NCBI GenBank assembly: GCA_963605425.1
Contig: CAVCUQ010000005.1
Location: 9,873 to 73,872, forward strand
Direction: 5' to 3'
DNA: 64,000 bases
Source: JAEELC01 sp963605425
GTDB taxonomy: Bacteria; Bacillota_I; Bacilli_A; Acholeplasmatales; Anaeroplasmataceae
In this document: positions 24,390 to 34,178 of the stretch, one piece after another
How positions within the stretch are numbered: the first letter of the stretch is position 1
How the letters are laid out: the number at the start of each line of letters is the position of its first letter
Notes under the pieces: generated by a model
Seen by the model: only the letters and a program-made list of their open reading frames with translations
The model's database searches: none
Told to the model about the DNA's origin: nothing
Translations under genes and position numbers: made by a program

Positions 24390-26339
24390 ATGGCAAATGC
24401 TTTATCTATTGTAGATGAAAAAATAGCTAATGTTAAAAATAATTTAATACTTAAAGATTATGATTTGTTTAAAGAGTCTCTTTCTTCTTTAAATTTAAAT
24501 AATATAATCTATGATTTAATTGATTTAGATAATGAAGATATTAATCTAGGTATCAATCATTTATATAATAATGTTCCACTCTTTAGTGAGGCAGATAAGT
24601 TATCTTTTTATGTACACCAAAGATTTTCAAATGATTCATTTTCTAATAAATTAAAACCCGAAGAATTAGAATTCTTAATTGAGATGTTACTTACAAATGA
24701 AGATATAGATATATCTGAATATGAAGATATCTTAAAACTTAATTATTCTTATAAATATAAAGCTAAGATTGATAAACTATTAGAAAGAAAGAATAAATCT
24801 AAGATAAAAGTAAATCATAAAAAAAATAACTTAGAATTTATTTATAAATTATTACTTTCTATAATGAATAATAATGTAAAGAATTATTATAGTTTTGATT
24901 CTAAATTATATTTTACAAATCTTGCAAGACAGGATAAGGTAATTGAATTCTTATCTAGTATTGGCTATAAAGATAAAACGGATTTATTAAAAGATGCTTA
25001 TAAAAATAATGATTATAAAGAATTATATAATTTAAGTAGTACTTTTAATTTGAAAAATAAAGATTTAAATGAACTTATAAATTGTGCTTTAAGTGAAGAA
25101 GAAGTTACAAGAGATATAAATAAGATTAACTTTATTAAAGAAGGTAATACTAGTTTTAAAGAATTTGTATCTAGTAATGAAATATCATCTGATTTACTTA
25201 AGAAAGCTTTCACCCTTGTAGATAGTTATCTAGGGGAAGATATAGCAAGAAATAATTTAAACTTTGTAAGTGTACTAGATAACACAAGAAATCTAGAATT
25301 ATTACTATTACAATTATCTGATTTATTTAAAGGTTATGGCTTTAATATTGATATTAATTATATTAAAGGAGATATTAAAGATTTAGATTTCATTAAAGAA
25401 ATATTTATTCTTAAGACTTTATATTATCTTCGTTTATTAATGAATGAAAAGAATATTGATATAAAGGCTTTAGATTCTAAAGAAGACTTATTTAAACTTC
25501 TAGAGGGCGCTTTTAAAGAAGATGATTTAGCCTCAAGTTTACTTCCTAATAGCGTTACTAAACTTGATTTCTATAATATATTATTATTCTTAAGTGGTTC
25601 TAAAGAATTAAAAGATATTCCTTATAAAGAAATATTTGATAAAGAACTTGAAAACATTGACCTTCCAAAGAATTATACATTTAAAGAAAGATTTGAAAAA
25701 CTATCTGAAGATCCTACTTTAGATGAAAAGGTTAACAAGTTTAGTAAATATTTTGATTCAGTTAAACAATTAAAATATTTAACTAATCAAGAAATAGAAG
25801 TTGAAATATCAAGACAATTATACAATATGTATATGATCTTTATTTTATCTCAATATGAAGTTGAAAGTGATTTAAATTCAGTTATTGATATGATTAAGAG
25901 CTTAAAGGATACTTTAAAGGAAGAAACAATCAATACTCTTGAACATATTACTAAAGAACATATGGGAAAAGAGAGCGAAACTGAAAAGAATATAGAAGTA
26001 ACAAATAAAGCTATTGAGATTATTAAAGAATATCAAGAAAAAAGCGAATATATCAATGATTCTATTGAAAAACTTCTTAAGACTAAAGCTGAATATGATG
26101 AATATAAGGATTATATCTTTGGTTCTGATGTAATTGAAAAAAATATCCAAGATAGTATTGATAAATTATATTTGGAAAATATGAAGATACAAGAAGAACA
26201 ACAAAAACTAATTGAACAAGAAGAGAGAAAAGGTATAAAGATTGATTTAGATGAATTCTCTAGTAAAAAACTTGTTAAAGATGATGATTTTGATGATTTC
26301 TTAGTATTTAATCATTTAGAGAAAGAAGTAGAGAAGTGA
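24390..26339 (+). CDS. Unrecognised 649-residue helical/coiled-coil protein
   Basis: The start follows AAAGGAGAC 17 bases after the Asn-rich gene, so both form an operon. The whole protein is predicted helical, rich in Leu, Lys, Asp and Asn, with no signal peptide or membrane helix. Residues 500-620 look like a coiled coil (ETEKNIEVTNKAIEIIKEYQ, ENMKIQEEQQKLIEQEERK). No motif of a known family is seen. It ends 160 bases before the T4SS operon with its own terminator. Confidence 0.72.
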   Translation: MANALSIVDEKIANVKNNLILKDYDLFKESLSSLNLNNIIYDLIDLDNEDINLGINHLYNNVPLFSEADKLSFYVHQRFSNDSFSNKLKPEELEFLIEMLLTNEDIDISEYEDILKLNYSYKYKAKIDKLLERKNKSKIKVNHKKNNLEFIYKLLLSIMNNNVKNYYSFDSKLYFTNLARQDKVIEFLSSIGYKDKTDLLKDAYKNNDYKELYNLSSTFNLKNKDLNELINCALSEEEVTRDINKINFIKEGNTSFKEFVSSNEISSDLLKKAFTLVDSYLGEDIARNNLNFVSVLDNTRNLELLLLQLSDLFKGYGFNIDINYIKGDIKDLDFIKEIFILKTLYYLRLLMNEKNIDIKALDSKEDLFKLLEGAFKEDDLASSLLPNSVTKLDFYNILLFLSGSKELKDIPYKEIFDKELENIDLPKNYTFKERFEKLSEDPTLDEKVNKFSKYFDSVKQLKYLTNQEIEVEISRQLYNMYMIFILSQYEVESDLNSVIDMIKSLKDTLKEETINTLEHITKEHMGKESETEKNIEVTNKAIEIIKEYQEKSEYINDSIEKLLKTKAEYDEYKDYIFGSDVIEKNIQDSIDKLYLENMKIQEEQQKLIEQEERKGIKIDLDEFSSKKLVKDDDFDDFLVFNHLEKEVEK

Positions 26340-26376
26340 GATTTATAAATTAAGTCTCATTTTTCATTATTTTTTC
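26337..26376 (+). terminator. Terminator after the coiled-coil gene
   Basis: TGAGATTTA (26337-26345) pairs with TAAGTCTCA (26351-26359), one G-U pair, 5-base loop, followed by TTTTTCATTATTTTTT. The stem includes the TGA stop. Confidence 0.75.
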
Positions 26377-26470
26377 ACAATTAATTGAGAGTATTTTAAT
26401 ATAATAAAGATAGATTTTTTCTTAAATTTAACTTACAAATATATAAATTTACTTTTATAAATGATATAAT
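26374..26470 (+). promoter_or_regulatory. Promoter region of the T4SS operon
   Basis: TTCACA (26374-26379) and TATAAT (26400-26405) are 20 bases apart, like the element at 22726. A second TATAAT lies at 26465-26470, 31 bases ahead of the ATG, without a clear -35. The operon may have two starts. Confidence 0.4.
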
Positions 26471-26501
26471 AAAATGAATTATTTTAAAATGAGGTGGTAA
26501 A

Positions 26502-29500
26502 ATGAAAAAATTAAAGATATTTAAACCTTTAATCTTATTTATTTCACTATTTACTTTTCTTTTAGTTGCAGGTTCTAAAGCTAACAGTAATATTCTTAAC
26601 TTAGATAATGTATCTAATATGAGCAATGATACTAAGAGCGAGGAAAATATTACAATTAATAACAAATATTTAGATGTAACTTTAGGAAGTACTTTAAAAC
26701 TTGATTATACTACTAAAGGAAATCTAACTATAGATAACTTTTTTGTTTATAATCCTAGTGTATTAACAGTTAGTAAGGATGGGGTAATTACAGGTAGAAG
26801 TAAAGGTACATCACTTGTTAGAATAACTTTAAGTAACGAGTCTATTAAAGATATTTATGTTAATGTTACAGATAATCCTACAAGTGTATCTTTAACAAGT
26901 AATTTATCTGTTTTAGGTGTAGGTGATACTGCAAAAGTTAGACCTACTTTATCTCCACTAGCATCAAATAGAAATGTAACATACTTTTCAAGCGATACTA
27001 GTAAAGCTACGGTAGATGAAGATGGAGTGGTAACTGCAGTATCTACAGGTGAGGTTAAAATTACAGTTAAGACTATCAACGGACTTACAGCTGATTATAC
27101 ATTTACTGTAATTGAAAAAGATACTATGCCTTTCACTACAGATACTTATGAAGTTGATAAGGATTATTCCAATAAGATTTTAGCATTTACTACAAGTGAT
27201 GATATTAATTACAAACATATTACGCTTTATGCTAAAAGTAGTGCTACAAATTTTGATGAAGCACCAACATATATCGTTGAATTTGATAATATTAGTATAG
27301 AAAATACTGGTATAGAGAGTACCGGATCATATGTTCCTGTTTCTATATGGACTGAAGGTTATGTTAATTTTATTTTTAGAATAAAAGGTGATTTAAAACT
27401 TATAGGATTTTCATATCCAGGGATAAGTTGTGAAAGTGTTATTAGCAGCACTAATGTTAATGTAAAATTTGAACTTTTAGATACCACATCAACTATAACT
27501 ATTGGTCTTGCTGAAAAACTTAATGATAAAGATTCTGATGATGATAGCAATGGAAAAGTTTCATATTCTTTAGGTAATTATGTAAAGGCTGCAAGTAATT
27601 ATGATATTTCTAGTTTAACAACTGATATTGAAAACTTAAAAAATGCTGGAGACAAGGTATCATTTACTTTAAATAATTATTTTAATGATGAAATTAATAT
27701 TAATTTTGATTATAAGACTTCAACTGCTTTATTATCTTCTACAACTTCACCTATAATAACTTATTCTAAGACATTTATTGATCTTACTCAAAATTACGAA
27801 GATACTGTAAATGGTGTTGGTTGTATTACTGATAATCTTTCTATATGTACTGGAGAAGCAGATGATAGAAATAAACAAGTAGTAATAAGGCTATATGGCT
27901 CTGGTACTTGTTCAGTTGTACTTCAAGATAAGAGTAATAATTTTGTCTACGATTATTTTTATTTAAGTGTATTTGCCAATGAAAATACTGATTATATTGA
28001 TATTACACATTTTGTGGTTGAACCATATGGACTCAATACCATATTTAGAGGCCTAGAAGAAAGTATACAAGTTGCATGTTTTTCAGAATATACCTTAGTC
28101 TCAAGCAATGAAAGCATCTTTACTGTAGATGGTAATAATGTTAAAGGTGTAAGTGAAGGAACAGCTTATTTAATTGCCTATATAACAAATTATCCTGTTA
28201 AACAAGATTCTATCGAACTTACTGTTATAGTAAAAGATGAAGGTGTCACAGTAGATGAAAGTTTAATTACTAATATATCTGTTAATGATAAAGTTGATTT
28301 AACTAATTGTTTAAGTGTTAGCCCAAGTGATGCAAAATATAAAGATTTAAAAGTCGAAGTTGAAGACAATGGTGTATTATCATTAGATGAGTCAACTATG
28401 ACACTTACTGCTTCAAAGAATGGCTCAGCTAAAGTTACTGTTACTACATATGGTGGAAGCACAAAAGACATAACATTCACTGTATCAGATCATGTATCTG
28501 AAATTAAGAGCGATCTAGAAGAAAGCACTATAATTGAAAATGGAACAACTTTTGATTTAAGTACTCATTTAACAGTATTACCTGCAAATGCCTTAAATAA
28601 ATCTTTAAAGTTTGAATCAAGTGATACTGAAATAGCTACTGTAGATGAAAATGGTTTAATTACTACTTTAAGTAAGGGTATATTTAATATTACAGTAACC
28701 TCTCTTGATAATGAGAGTGTAAAAAAAGTATTAAAGTTTGAAAGTTATATTAAAGTTACTGAAATTGAAATCGCTAATTTAGATAATTACGTTATCTACG
28801 ATAGAATGACTCTTGATTTAGCTCAGTGTATTAAAGTGTTACCTGAAGAAGCTTCAGATAAGAGGGTTACATATACATCAAGTGATGAAAAGATTCTTAC
28901 TGTAACAAGTGATGGTAAAGTAACTGGTGTTACAAGTGGTAAGGCTACAATTACAATTACATCAGTAGATGGTGTAACAAAAGAAATAGAGTTTGAAAGC
29001 TATATTTATGTAGAAAATATTATTGTAGAAAATCTAGATTCTTATGTGATTAAAGATAAAGCTTCTTTTAATTTAGCTGATAAGGTAAGTGTTTTACCTG
29101 CAGACGCCTCAAACAAGACTTTAACATATACTTCAAGCGATGAAAGTATACTTACTGTAACAACTGATGGCGTAGTAACTGGTGTTACTAGTGGTAAAGC
29201 TAAAATTATAATAAGTTCAGTAGATAAAAAGAGTGCTGAAGTTGAATTTGAAAGTTATATAAGTGTTACTGATATTACAACTGATTTAGAGTCATTTGTA
29301 ATAAAAGATAAAGCAAGTATTGATTTGAATGAAAAATTTAAAGTTTCACCTTTAGATTCTACAAATAAAACTCTAAGTTTCTCATCAAGTGATACAAGTA
29401 TATTTAAGATATCAGATGATGGTGTATTAACTGGAGTTACAAGCGGTAAAGCTATTATTACAGTTACTGCAAGCGATAACGTTTCAAAAACATTTGAATT

Positions 29501-31181
29501 TGAAAGTTATATTAGCGCTACAAGCATTGATGTTTCTTTAGAAAAGTATACTTATGAATTAGGTGATACCATTGAACTTGCTAAATACTTAACGGTTATG
29601 CCAAGCGATTCAACTAACAAGACATTAACTTACAGTATAGATAACACTGAAATTGCAAGTGTATCTGAAACAGGTTTAATTACTACATTAAAAACAGGTT
29701 CATTTAAAGTAACTATTACTCAAGGAGATATTAATAAAGAATTAGAATTTAAGGTTATTGTTAGTGTAACTGGTATTGAAAAAACTAATTTAGATAATTT
29801 AAATACAGTAATTGAAAAAGGTAATAACTTAAATATTAGTTCATACTTTAATGTTTTACCAAGTAATTCAACAAATAAGAATGTTACATATTCTGTTTCT
29901 GATGAGACTGTTTCTAGTGTAACTGAAGCTGGACTTGTAACTGGATTAAGCAAAGGAACATTCACTTTAACTGTTACAACAGTTGATGGAGAGTTCAAAA
30001 CATCATTTGATTTAGAGGTTTATGTAACTGTTACAGATGTCTATGTAGAAGTTCCTGAAAATACTACATTTAAGGTAAATGATACTTATCAAATTAAGGC
30101 TCATGTATTACCAGAAGATGCGAATGTGCAAACTCTTTCTTACTATATACCTACAACAAAAGCTAGTGTAAACCAAAGCGGTCTTGTTACATTTAAACAA
30201 ACTGGATCTGATAATGGAGAAGTTAAAATCACTATTAGAAGTAGAGAAGGTAATATTGAAAAGACTTTAATTTTATATGTTGTAGAACCTGTAACTTCAA
30301 TTAGTATAACAGGTGAAGAATCTAAGGTTTTACCTATTGGCGAAACATATAAGATGACTTACGAAATTTTACCAAGTAATGCATCTAATAAAAATGTTAA
30401 ATTTACATCAAGTAATTCATCTATTGCAAGTGTATCTGAAAATGGTACTGTTACTAGTAAATCAACTGGTACAGCTACTATAACAGTTACTACTGTTGAT
30501 GGCTCTAAGACTGCAAGCATTACTATCTATGCCGGACCTCATGTTGATAGCATCTCAATTAATAATACTGATAGTGAGCTTCATGTTGGTGATAAAGTTC
30601 AAATTAAGGTTACTATTAGTCCAAGTGACGCGTCCCTTCAAACATTTACTTATTCAACAAGTAATTCTGAAATTGCAAGCATTACAGAAGCTGGTGTAGT
30701 TACAGCTTTAAAAACAGGACAAGTTAGAATTACAGTTACAACTTTAGATGAAGGAAAATCTGCTAGTGTTACATTCAATATAAAGAATGTTCAAGATAAA
30801 CCGGAAGAATTAAAGGTAACAAGTGTTGAAGTATATAATGATTCAATTGTAATTTTAAATCCTTTAAGCACTGTAGAATATAGACTTGTTGATAGTAACA
30901 ATAATGTTATTGTTGATTGGAATAATGCTATCATTAATAATAAGATAACATTTAGTAATTTAAGTGATAATACAACTTATGTGATTGAATATAGAACTCC
31001 AGGGACTCCATATAAGGACGCTTCTGATTCATTAACACTATCTGTTAAGACATTAAAGAATGAATATGTAAAACTTCCTACAGTCGCTATCGTATTCATT
31101 ATCATCGGAGGAGTAGCCGTTTTAGGTGCAGGAGCATTCTTCATTATTAAAGGTATAAAGAAGAAAAAGAAAAATATTTAA
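26502..31181 (+). CDS. Giant Ig-like (Big_2 repeat) surface protein, first gene of the T4SS operon
   Basis: The 1559-residue protein has a signal peptide (MKKLKIFKPLILFISLFTFL, cut near AGSKA) and about 13 Big_2-type modules of 75-85 residues. Most carry the hallmark [LV]xPxxAxNKxxxYxSSDxxIxxVxxxGxVTGxxxGxAxITVT. Two modules lie at about 50-205, a divergent domain follows, then a continuous array runs to about 1430 with a fibronectin-III-like domain after it. A C-terminal membrane helix (VAIVFIIIGGVAVLGAGAFF) and a KKKKK tail anchor it; there is no LPXTG sortase motif. Big_2 arrays in intimins and bacterial adhesins form rods that bind host or bacterial surfaces. AGGTGG sets the start. Its place at the head of a T4SS operon suggests a contact or scaffold function, which is inference. 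Confidence 0.9.
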   Translation: MKKLKIFKPLILFISLFTFLLVAGSKANSNILNLDNVSNMSNDTKSEENITINNKYLDVTLGSTLKLDYTTKGNLTIDNFFVYNPSVLTVSKDGVITGRSKGTSLVRITLSNESIKDIYVNVTDNPTSVSLTSNLSVLGVGDTAKVRPTLSPLASNRNVTYFSSDTSKATVDEDGVVTAVSTGEVKITVKTINGLTADYTFTVIEKDTMPFTTDTYEVDKDYSNKILAFTTSDDINYKHITLYAKSSATNFDEAPTYIVEFDNISIENTGIESTGSYVPVSIWTEGYVNFIFRIKGDLKLIGFSYPGISCESVISSTNVNVKFELLDTTSTITIGLAEKLNDKDSDDDSNGKVSYSLGNYVKAASNYDISSLTTDIENLKNAGDKVSFTLNNYFNDEININFDYKTSTALLSSTTSPIITYSKTFIDLTQNYEDTVNGVGCITDNLSICTGEADDRNKQVVIRLYGSGTCSVVLQDKSNNFVYDYFYLSVFANENTDYIDITHFVVEPYGLNTIFRGLEESIQVACFSEYTLVSSNESIFTVDGNNVKGVSEGTAYLIAYITNYPVKQDSIELTVIVKDEGVTVDESLITNISVNDKVDLTNCLSVSPSDAKYKDLKVEVEDNGVLSLDESTMTLTASKNGSAKVTVTTYGGSTKDITFTVSDHVSEIKSDLEESTIIENGTTFDLSTHLTVLPANALNKSLKFESSDTEIATVDENGLITTLSKGIFNITVTSLDNESVKKVLKFESYIKVTEIEIANLDNYVIYDRMTLDLAQCIKVLPEEASDKRVTYTSSDEKILTVTSDGKVTGVTSGKATITITSVDGVTKEIEFESYIYVENIIVENLDSYVIKDKASFNLADKVSVLPADASNKTLTYTSSDESILTVTTDGVVTGVTSGKAKIIISSVDKKSAEVEFESYISVTDITTDLESFVIKDKASIDLNEKFKVSPLDSTNKTLSFSSSDTSIFKISDDGVLTGVTSGKAIITVTASDNVSKTFEFESYISATSIDVSLEKYTYELGDTIELAKYLTVMPSDSTNKTLTYSIDNTEIASVSETGLITTLKTGSFKVTITQGDINKELEFKVIVSVTGIEKTNLDNLNTVIEKGNNLNISSYFNVLPSNSTNKNVTYSVSDETVSSVTEAGLVTGLSKGTFTLTVTTVDGEFKTSFDLEVYVTVTDVYVEVPENTTFKVNDTYQIKAHVLPEDANVQTLSYYIPTTKASVNQSGLVTFKQTGSDNGEVKITIRSREGNIEKTLILYVVEPVTSISITGEESKVLPIGETYKMTYEILPSNASNKNVKFTSSNSSIASVSENGTVTSKSTGTATITVTTVDGSKTASITIYAGPHVDSISINNTDSELHVGDKVQIKVTISPSDASLQTFTYSTSNSEIASITEAGVVTALKTGQVRITVTTLDEGKSASVTFNIKNVQDKPEELKVTSVEVYNDSIVILNPLSTVEYRLVDSNNNVIVDWNNAIINNKITFSNLSDNTTYVIEYRTPGTPYKDASDSLTLSVKTLKNEYVKLPTVAIVFIIIGGVAVLGAGAFFIIKGIKKKKKNI
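28498..30783 (+). repeat. Tandem Big_2 (Ig-like group 2) coding repeats
   Basis: About nine successive modules of roughly 80 codons with a recurrent core (TSSDE.IL.VT.DG.VTGVTSGKA.IT). The three modules between about 28755 and 29515 are most alike, including an EFESYI linker at each junction, which suggests recent internal duplication. Confidence 0.85.
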
Positions 31182-31200
31182 GAAAGGTAAGGTTTTAAAT

Positions 31201-31725
31201 ATGAAAAAACATAAAATTTTAATATTAATATTTACATTCTTAAGTATTCTTTCTTTATCAGCTTGTAAGATTGAAAAAAATAGTGATTTTACTGTTGTAG
31301 TACCTGAAAAAGTACTTATGGGTGATAATTCATTAGAAGGTTTTAAGATTGTTAAAGATGATAAGGAAATAGCTCTTGAAAAAGATATGCTTACATCTGA
31401 TTCCCTTCTAGCGTTCTACAAAGAAGGAAAAGAAGAGATTACAGTTACTTACCAAAATATTACTAAAAAAGTTGAGATTAATGTTGTAAGAAGAATTTTT
31501 GATTCATCTGTAAACTTAAGTGATAAAACGTATGAATATACAGGTGAGCCTATTATAGTTACTGTAGATGGTATTTTGCCTGCAGATGTAACTATATACT
31601 ATCCTTTAGGTAATAGTTTTACAAATGTTGGTGAATATAATATCACAGCTATTGTTTCAGCTCCTTATTACACTACATTAACATTTAACGCGACTGTAAA
31701 AATTGTTGAAAGTGAGGCGGAATAA
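31201..31725 (+). CDS. Lipoprotein with MBG/Ig-like domain
   Basis: The 174-residue precursor has a lipobox LSAC (Cys22) after a hydrophobic signal, so it should be lipid-anchored on the outer face of the membrane. The second half contains a VDGILPADVTIYYPLGNS-like segment and ends in a beta-sandwich typical of MBG/Ig-like modules (KTYEYTGEPIIVTVDG, FTNVGEYNITAIV). It is encoded between the Big_2 giant and the coupling ATPase, with the stop overlapping the next ATG. It may be an outer part of the secretion machine, but no known T4SS subunit family is recognised. Confidence 0.82.
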   Translation: MKKHKILILIFTFLSILSLSACKIEKNSDFTVVVPEKVLMGDNSLEGFKIVKDDKEIALEKDMLTSDSLLAFYKEGKEEITVTYQNITKKVEINVVRRIFDSSVNLSDKTYEYTGEPIIVTVDGILPADVTIYYPLGNSFTNVGEYNITAIVSAPYYTTLTFNATVKIVESEAE

Positions 31726-34178
31726 TGAAAAAAGTTAAATTTATCGGCCTTGTTCAAGCTATTATATTAATTATTACCGCTATTAGTGTTACTTTATTCT
31801 TAAACTTTAATCTGATGCTTAATGGATCTAATTGGATTAAGTGGTTTATATTCTGGTGGGTACTTGCTTCATTACTATCTAATGTATTATTATCAAATAA
31901 ATTTGCATCAGGTGTAGCTCAGGAGTGGGTATTCTATATATCAATTGGTGTTTTAATATCATCAATTATAGCTTATATTCTATTCTCATTTATATTCTCT
32001 AATTTTAATTATAACAATATGGACTGGGTTGGATCTTTACAAGCTATTATTGTTGTTGATTTTAGATACTACGGAATCTTACTTGGTGTATTTATCGGAT
32101 TTAGTGCTCTTTATTTCTCATTCTTTGATAGACAAATGCTTAAAGGCTTCAAAGGCGGATCAGGACTTGGTGGTAAGGGTAAATTAAACAGAGTAGATGC
32201 TAACCTTGAAAATTCTCGTTGGATGACTAATGAAGAACGTTTAAAGATTTTTAAGAACTATAAATATGAAGAATTAAAAACTGTTAAAAAAGATGGTGTT
32301 CCTGTTATGGCAAAGATGGACGCTAAAGAAAAAGGTATGCAAGTAGCTTTCTCATCTCCATCTCATGGTCTAATTATCGGTTCTACAGGTTCAGGTAAAA
32401 CTACAACATTCGTAAACCCAATGATTCAACTTTTAGCTACAACTGAAGCTGGTTCATCAATGATTATGACTGACCCTAAGGGTGAACTATTCTCTCTTCA
32501 TTCTAAATATTTAGTTGAAAGAGGATATGATGTTAAGGTTATTGATTTAAGAGATACTTATCAATCTTATAGATGGAACCCTCTAGATTCTATTTATGAT
32601 ATGTATGAAGAATATCGTAATGTTTATAAACAAGCATTTGAAAGAACTGATTCCTTTGAAAGTTCTGGTCTTGAAAAGGCTAATCCTAAAGATGATTTTA
32701 CAAATGTAACTAAATGGTACGAATTCCAAAATAAAGCATATGTATCTTATGAATCATTAGTTCTTGGTATGAAGATTTATAAGAAACAATTATTTGATGA
32801 AGTTTATGAAAATCTAAATGACTTAACAAGCGTACTTATTCCTATTGAGAATGAAAAAGACCCAATGTGGGAAAAAGGTGCTCGTGCTATAACTCTTGCC
32901 GTATTACTTGCGATGCTAGAAGATAGTGAAATTGAAGAAATGCATATGACAAAAGACAAGTTTACATTCTTCAACTTAACTAAGATTTTACAAAACTCTA
33001 ATAAAGATTATCTAGAACTTAGAAAATATTTCCAAGGTAGAAGTCCATTAAGTAAAGCTTTATCACTATCTAAACAAGTGTGTGACGCAGCTGAATCTAC
33101 AAGAGCTTCATATATGTCAGTTGTTTATGAAAAGTTAACTTTATTTAATGACTCAGGTATTTGTGGTCTTACAAGTTCATCAGATTTTACTCCTAAGAGT
33201 TTAACTGAAAAACCAACAGCTTTATTCTTAAAGATTCCTGATGAAAAGACTACTCGTCATAATCTAGCTGCTATCTTTATTCTAGATTTATATAAATCAC
33301 TAATTAAAGTAGCTTCAGCTAATGAAGATTTATCATTACCTAGAAATGTATACTTCATTCTAGACGAATTCGGTAACATGCCTAAGATTGAAAACTTTGA
33401 CAAGATGATTACCGTAGGTCGTTCACGTAAGATTTGGTTCAATATGATTGTTCAATCTTATCAACAATTAAACAATGTTTATGGTGATAAGGCTGCAGAT
33501 ATCATTAAAGGTAACTGTGGTATTAAGATGTTTATCGGTTCTAACGACATCGGTACTTGTAAAGAATTCTCAGAACTTTGTGGTAATATCACAGTTGTAA
33601 CAAAGTCAACTTCATCATCAGATAGAAATGACGGAACTTCTACAAGTAATCAAACTCAAGTAAGACCTTTGATTTATCCTAGTGAACTTCAAAGATTAAA
33701 TAAACAAGGTGATATCGGTAATGCAATTATCGTAACCTTTGGTAACTACCCTTTAAAAACATTCTTTACACCAAGTTTTAAGGTACCTTTCTATAAGATG
33801 GGTACAATGGATACATCAGAATTAAACATGAATTATTTTGATGAACAAGCTGCTTTCTACGACATATCAAAGAGAAATGCTAAAATATTTGAAGAAGCAG
33901 AAAAGAGAAATGTTGTAAAGAGAGGAAGACCTACAAAGGCTGAAAGCGAAGCTCGTAAAGCAGAGGCTCTAAAGAATGGTACTCCTATTAAGAAGCCTAA
34001 GCCAAAGAAAGAAAAGAAGCCTAGCGACTTAACTGAAGTAGATAAAATAATGCTTAATAGAAATATTGATTTCTTTGTAAACCAATTAAAGCTTTATAAA
34101 GATGTTTCGAATATTTCTGATACTGAATTAATGAAATTAATTAAAGAAAAAATGAAAGAAGGTGATGATAATGAATAG
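31725..34178 (+). CDS. virD4: T4SS coupling protein, VirD4/TraG family ATPase
   Basis: In 817 residues the protein has four N-terminal membrane helices (to about residue 140) and a RecA-like ATPase with Walker A GSTGSGKT (219-226) and Walker B FILDEFGN (Asp547-Glu548). The downstream GRSRKIWFNMIVQSYQQL block and an all-alpha insertion are diagnostic of VirD4/TraG. Coupling proteins recruit relaxosomes or protein substrates and feed them to the channel. The C-terminal tail is strongly basic and contains KRGRPTK (about residue 731), an AT-hook-like motif, then a PKPKKEKKP stretch. The gene overlaps the lipoprotein stop by one base and the next gene by eight. Confidence 0.95.
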   Translation: MKKVKFIGLVQAIILIITAISVTLFLNFNLMLNGSNWIKWFIFWWVLASLLSNVLLSNKFASGVAQEWVFYISIGVLISSIIAYILFSFIFSNFNYNNMDWVGSLQAIIVVDFRYYGILLGVFIGFSALYFSFFDRQMLKGFKGGSGLGGKGKLNRVDANLENSRWMTNEERLKIFKNYKYEELKTVKKDGVPVMAKMDAKEKGMQVAFSSPSHGLIIGSTGSGKTTTFVNPMIQLLATTEAGSSMIMTDPKGELFSLHSKYLVERGYDVKVIDLRDTYQSYRWNPLDSIYDMYEEYRNVYKQAFERTDSFESSGLEKANPKDDFTNVTKWYEFQNKAYVSYESLVLGMKIYKKQLFDEVYENLNDLTSVLIPIENEKDPMWEKGARAITLAVLLAMLEDSEIEEMHMTKDKFTFFNLTKILQNSNKDYLELRKYFQGRSPLSKALSLSKQVCDAAESTRASYMSVVYEKLTLFNDSGICGLTSSSDFTPKSLTEKPTALFLKIPDEKTTRHNLAAIFILDLYKSLIKVASANEDLSLPRNVYFILDEFGNMPKIENFDKMITVGRSRKIWFNMIVQSYQQLNNVYGDKAADIIKGNCGIKMFIGSNDIGTCKEFSELCGNITVVTKSTSSSDRNDGTSTSNQTQVRPLIYPSELQRLNKQGDIGNAIIVTFGNYPLKTFFTPSFKVPFYKMGTMDTSELNMNYFDEQAAFYDISKRNAKIFEEAEKRNVVKRGRPTKAESEARKAEALKNGTPIKKPKPKKEKKPSDLTEVDKIMLNRNIDFFVNQLKLYKDVSNISDTELMKLIKEKMKEGDDNE

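Noticed and set aside
28498..30783. CRISPR-like array
   Set aside because: The periodicity is about 80 codons within one open frame and reflects protein Ig-like repeats. No short direct repeats with unique spacers occur in the window.
31070..31181. LPTVA near the C-terminus of the Big_2 protein as a sortase signal
   Set aside because: It is not LPXTG and lies at the very edge of the membrane helix. The protein is better explained as membrane-anchored with a basic cytosolic tail.
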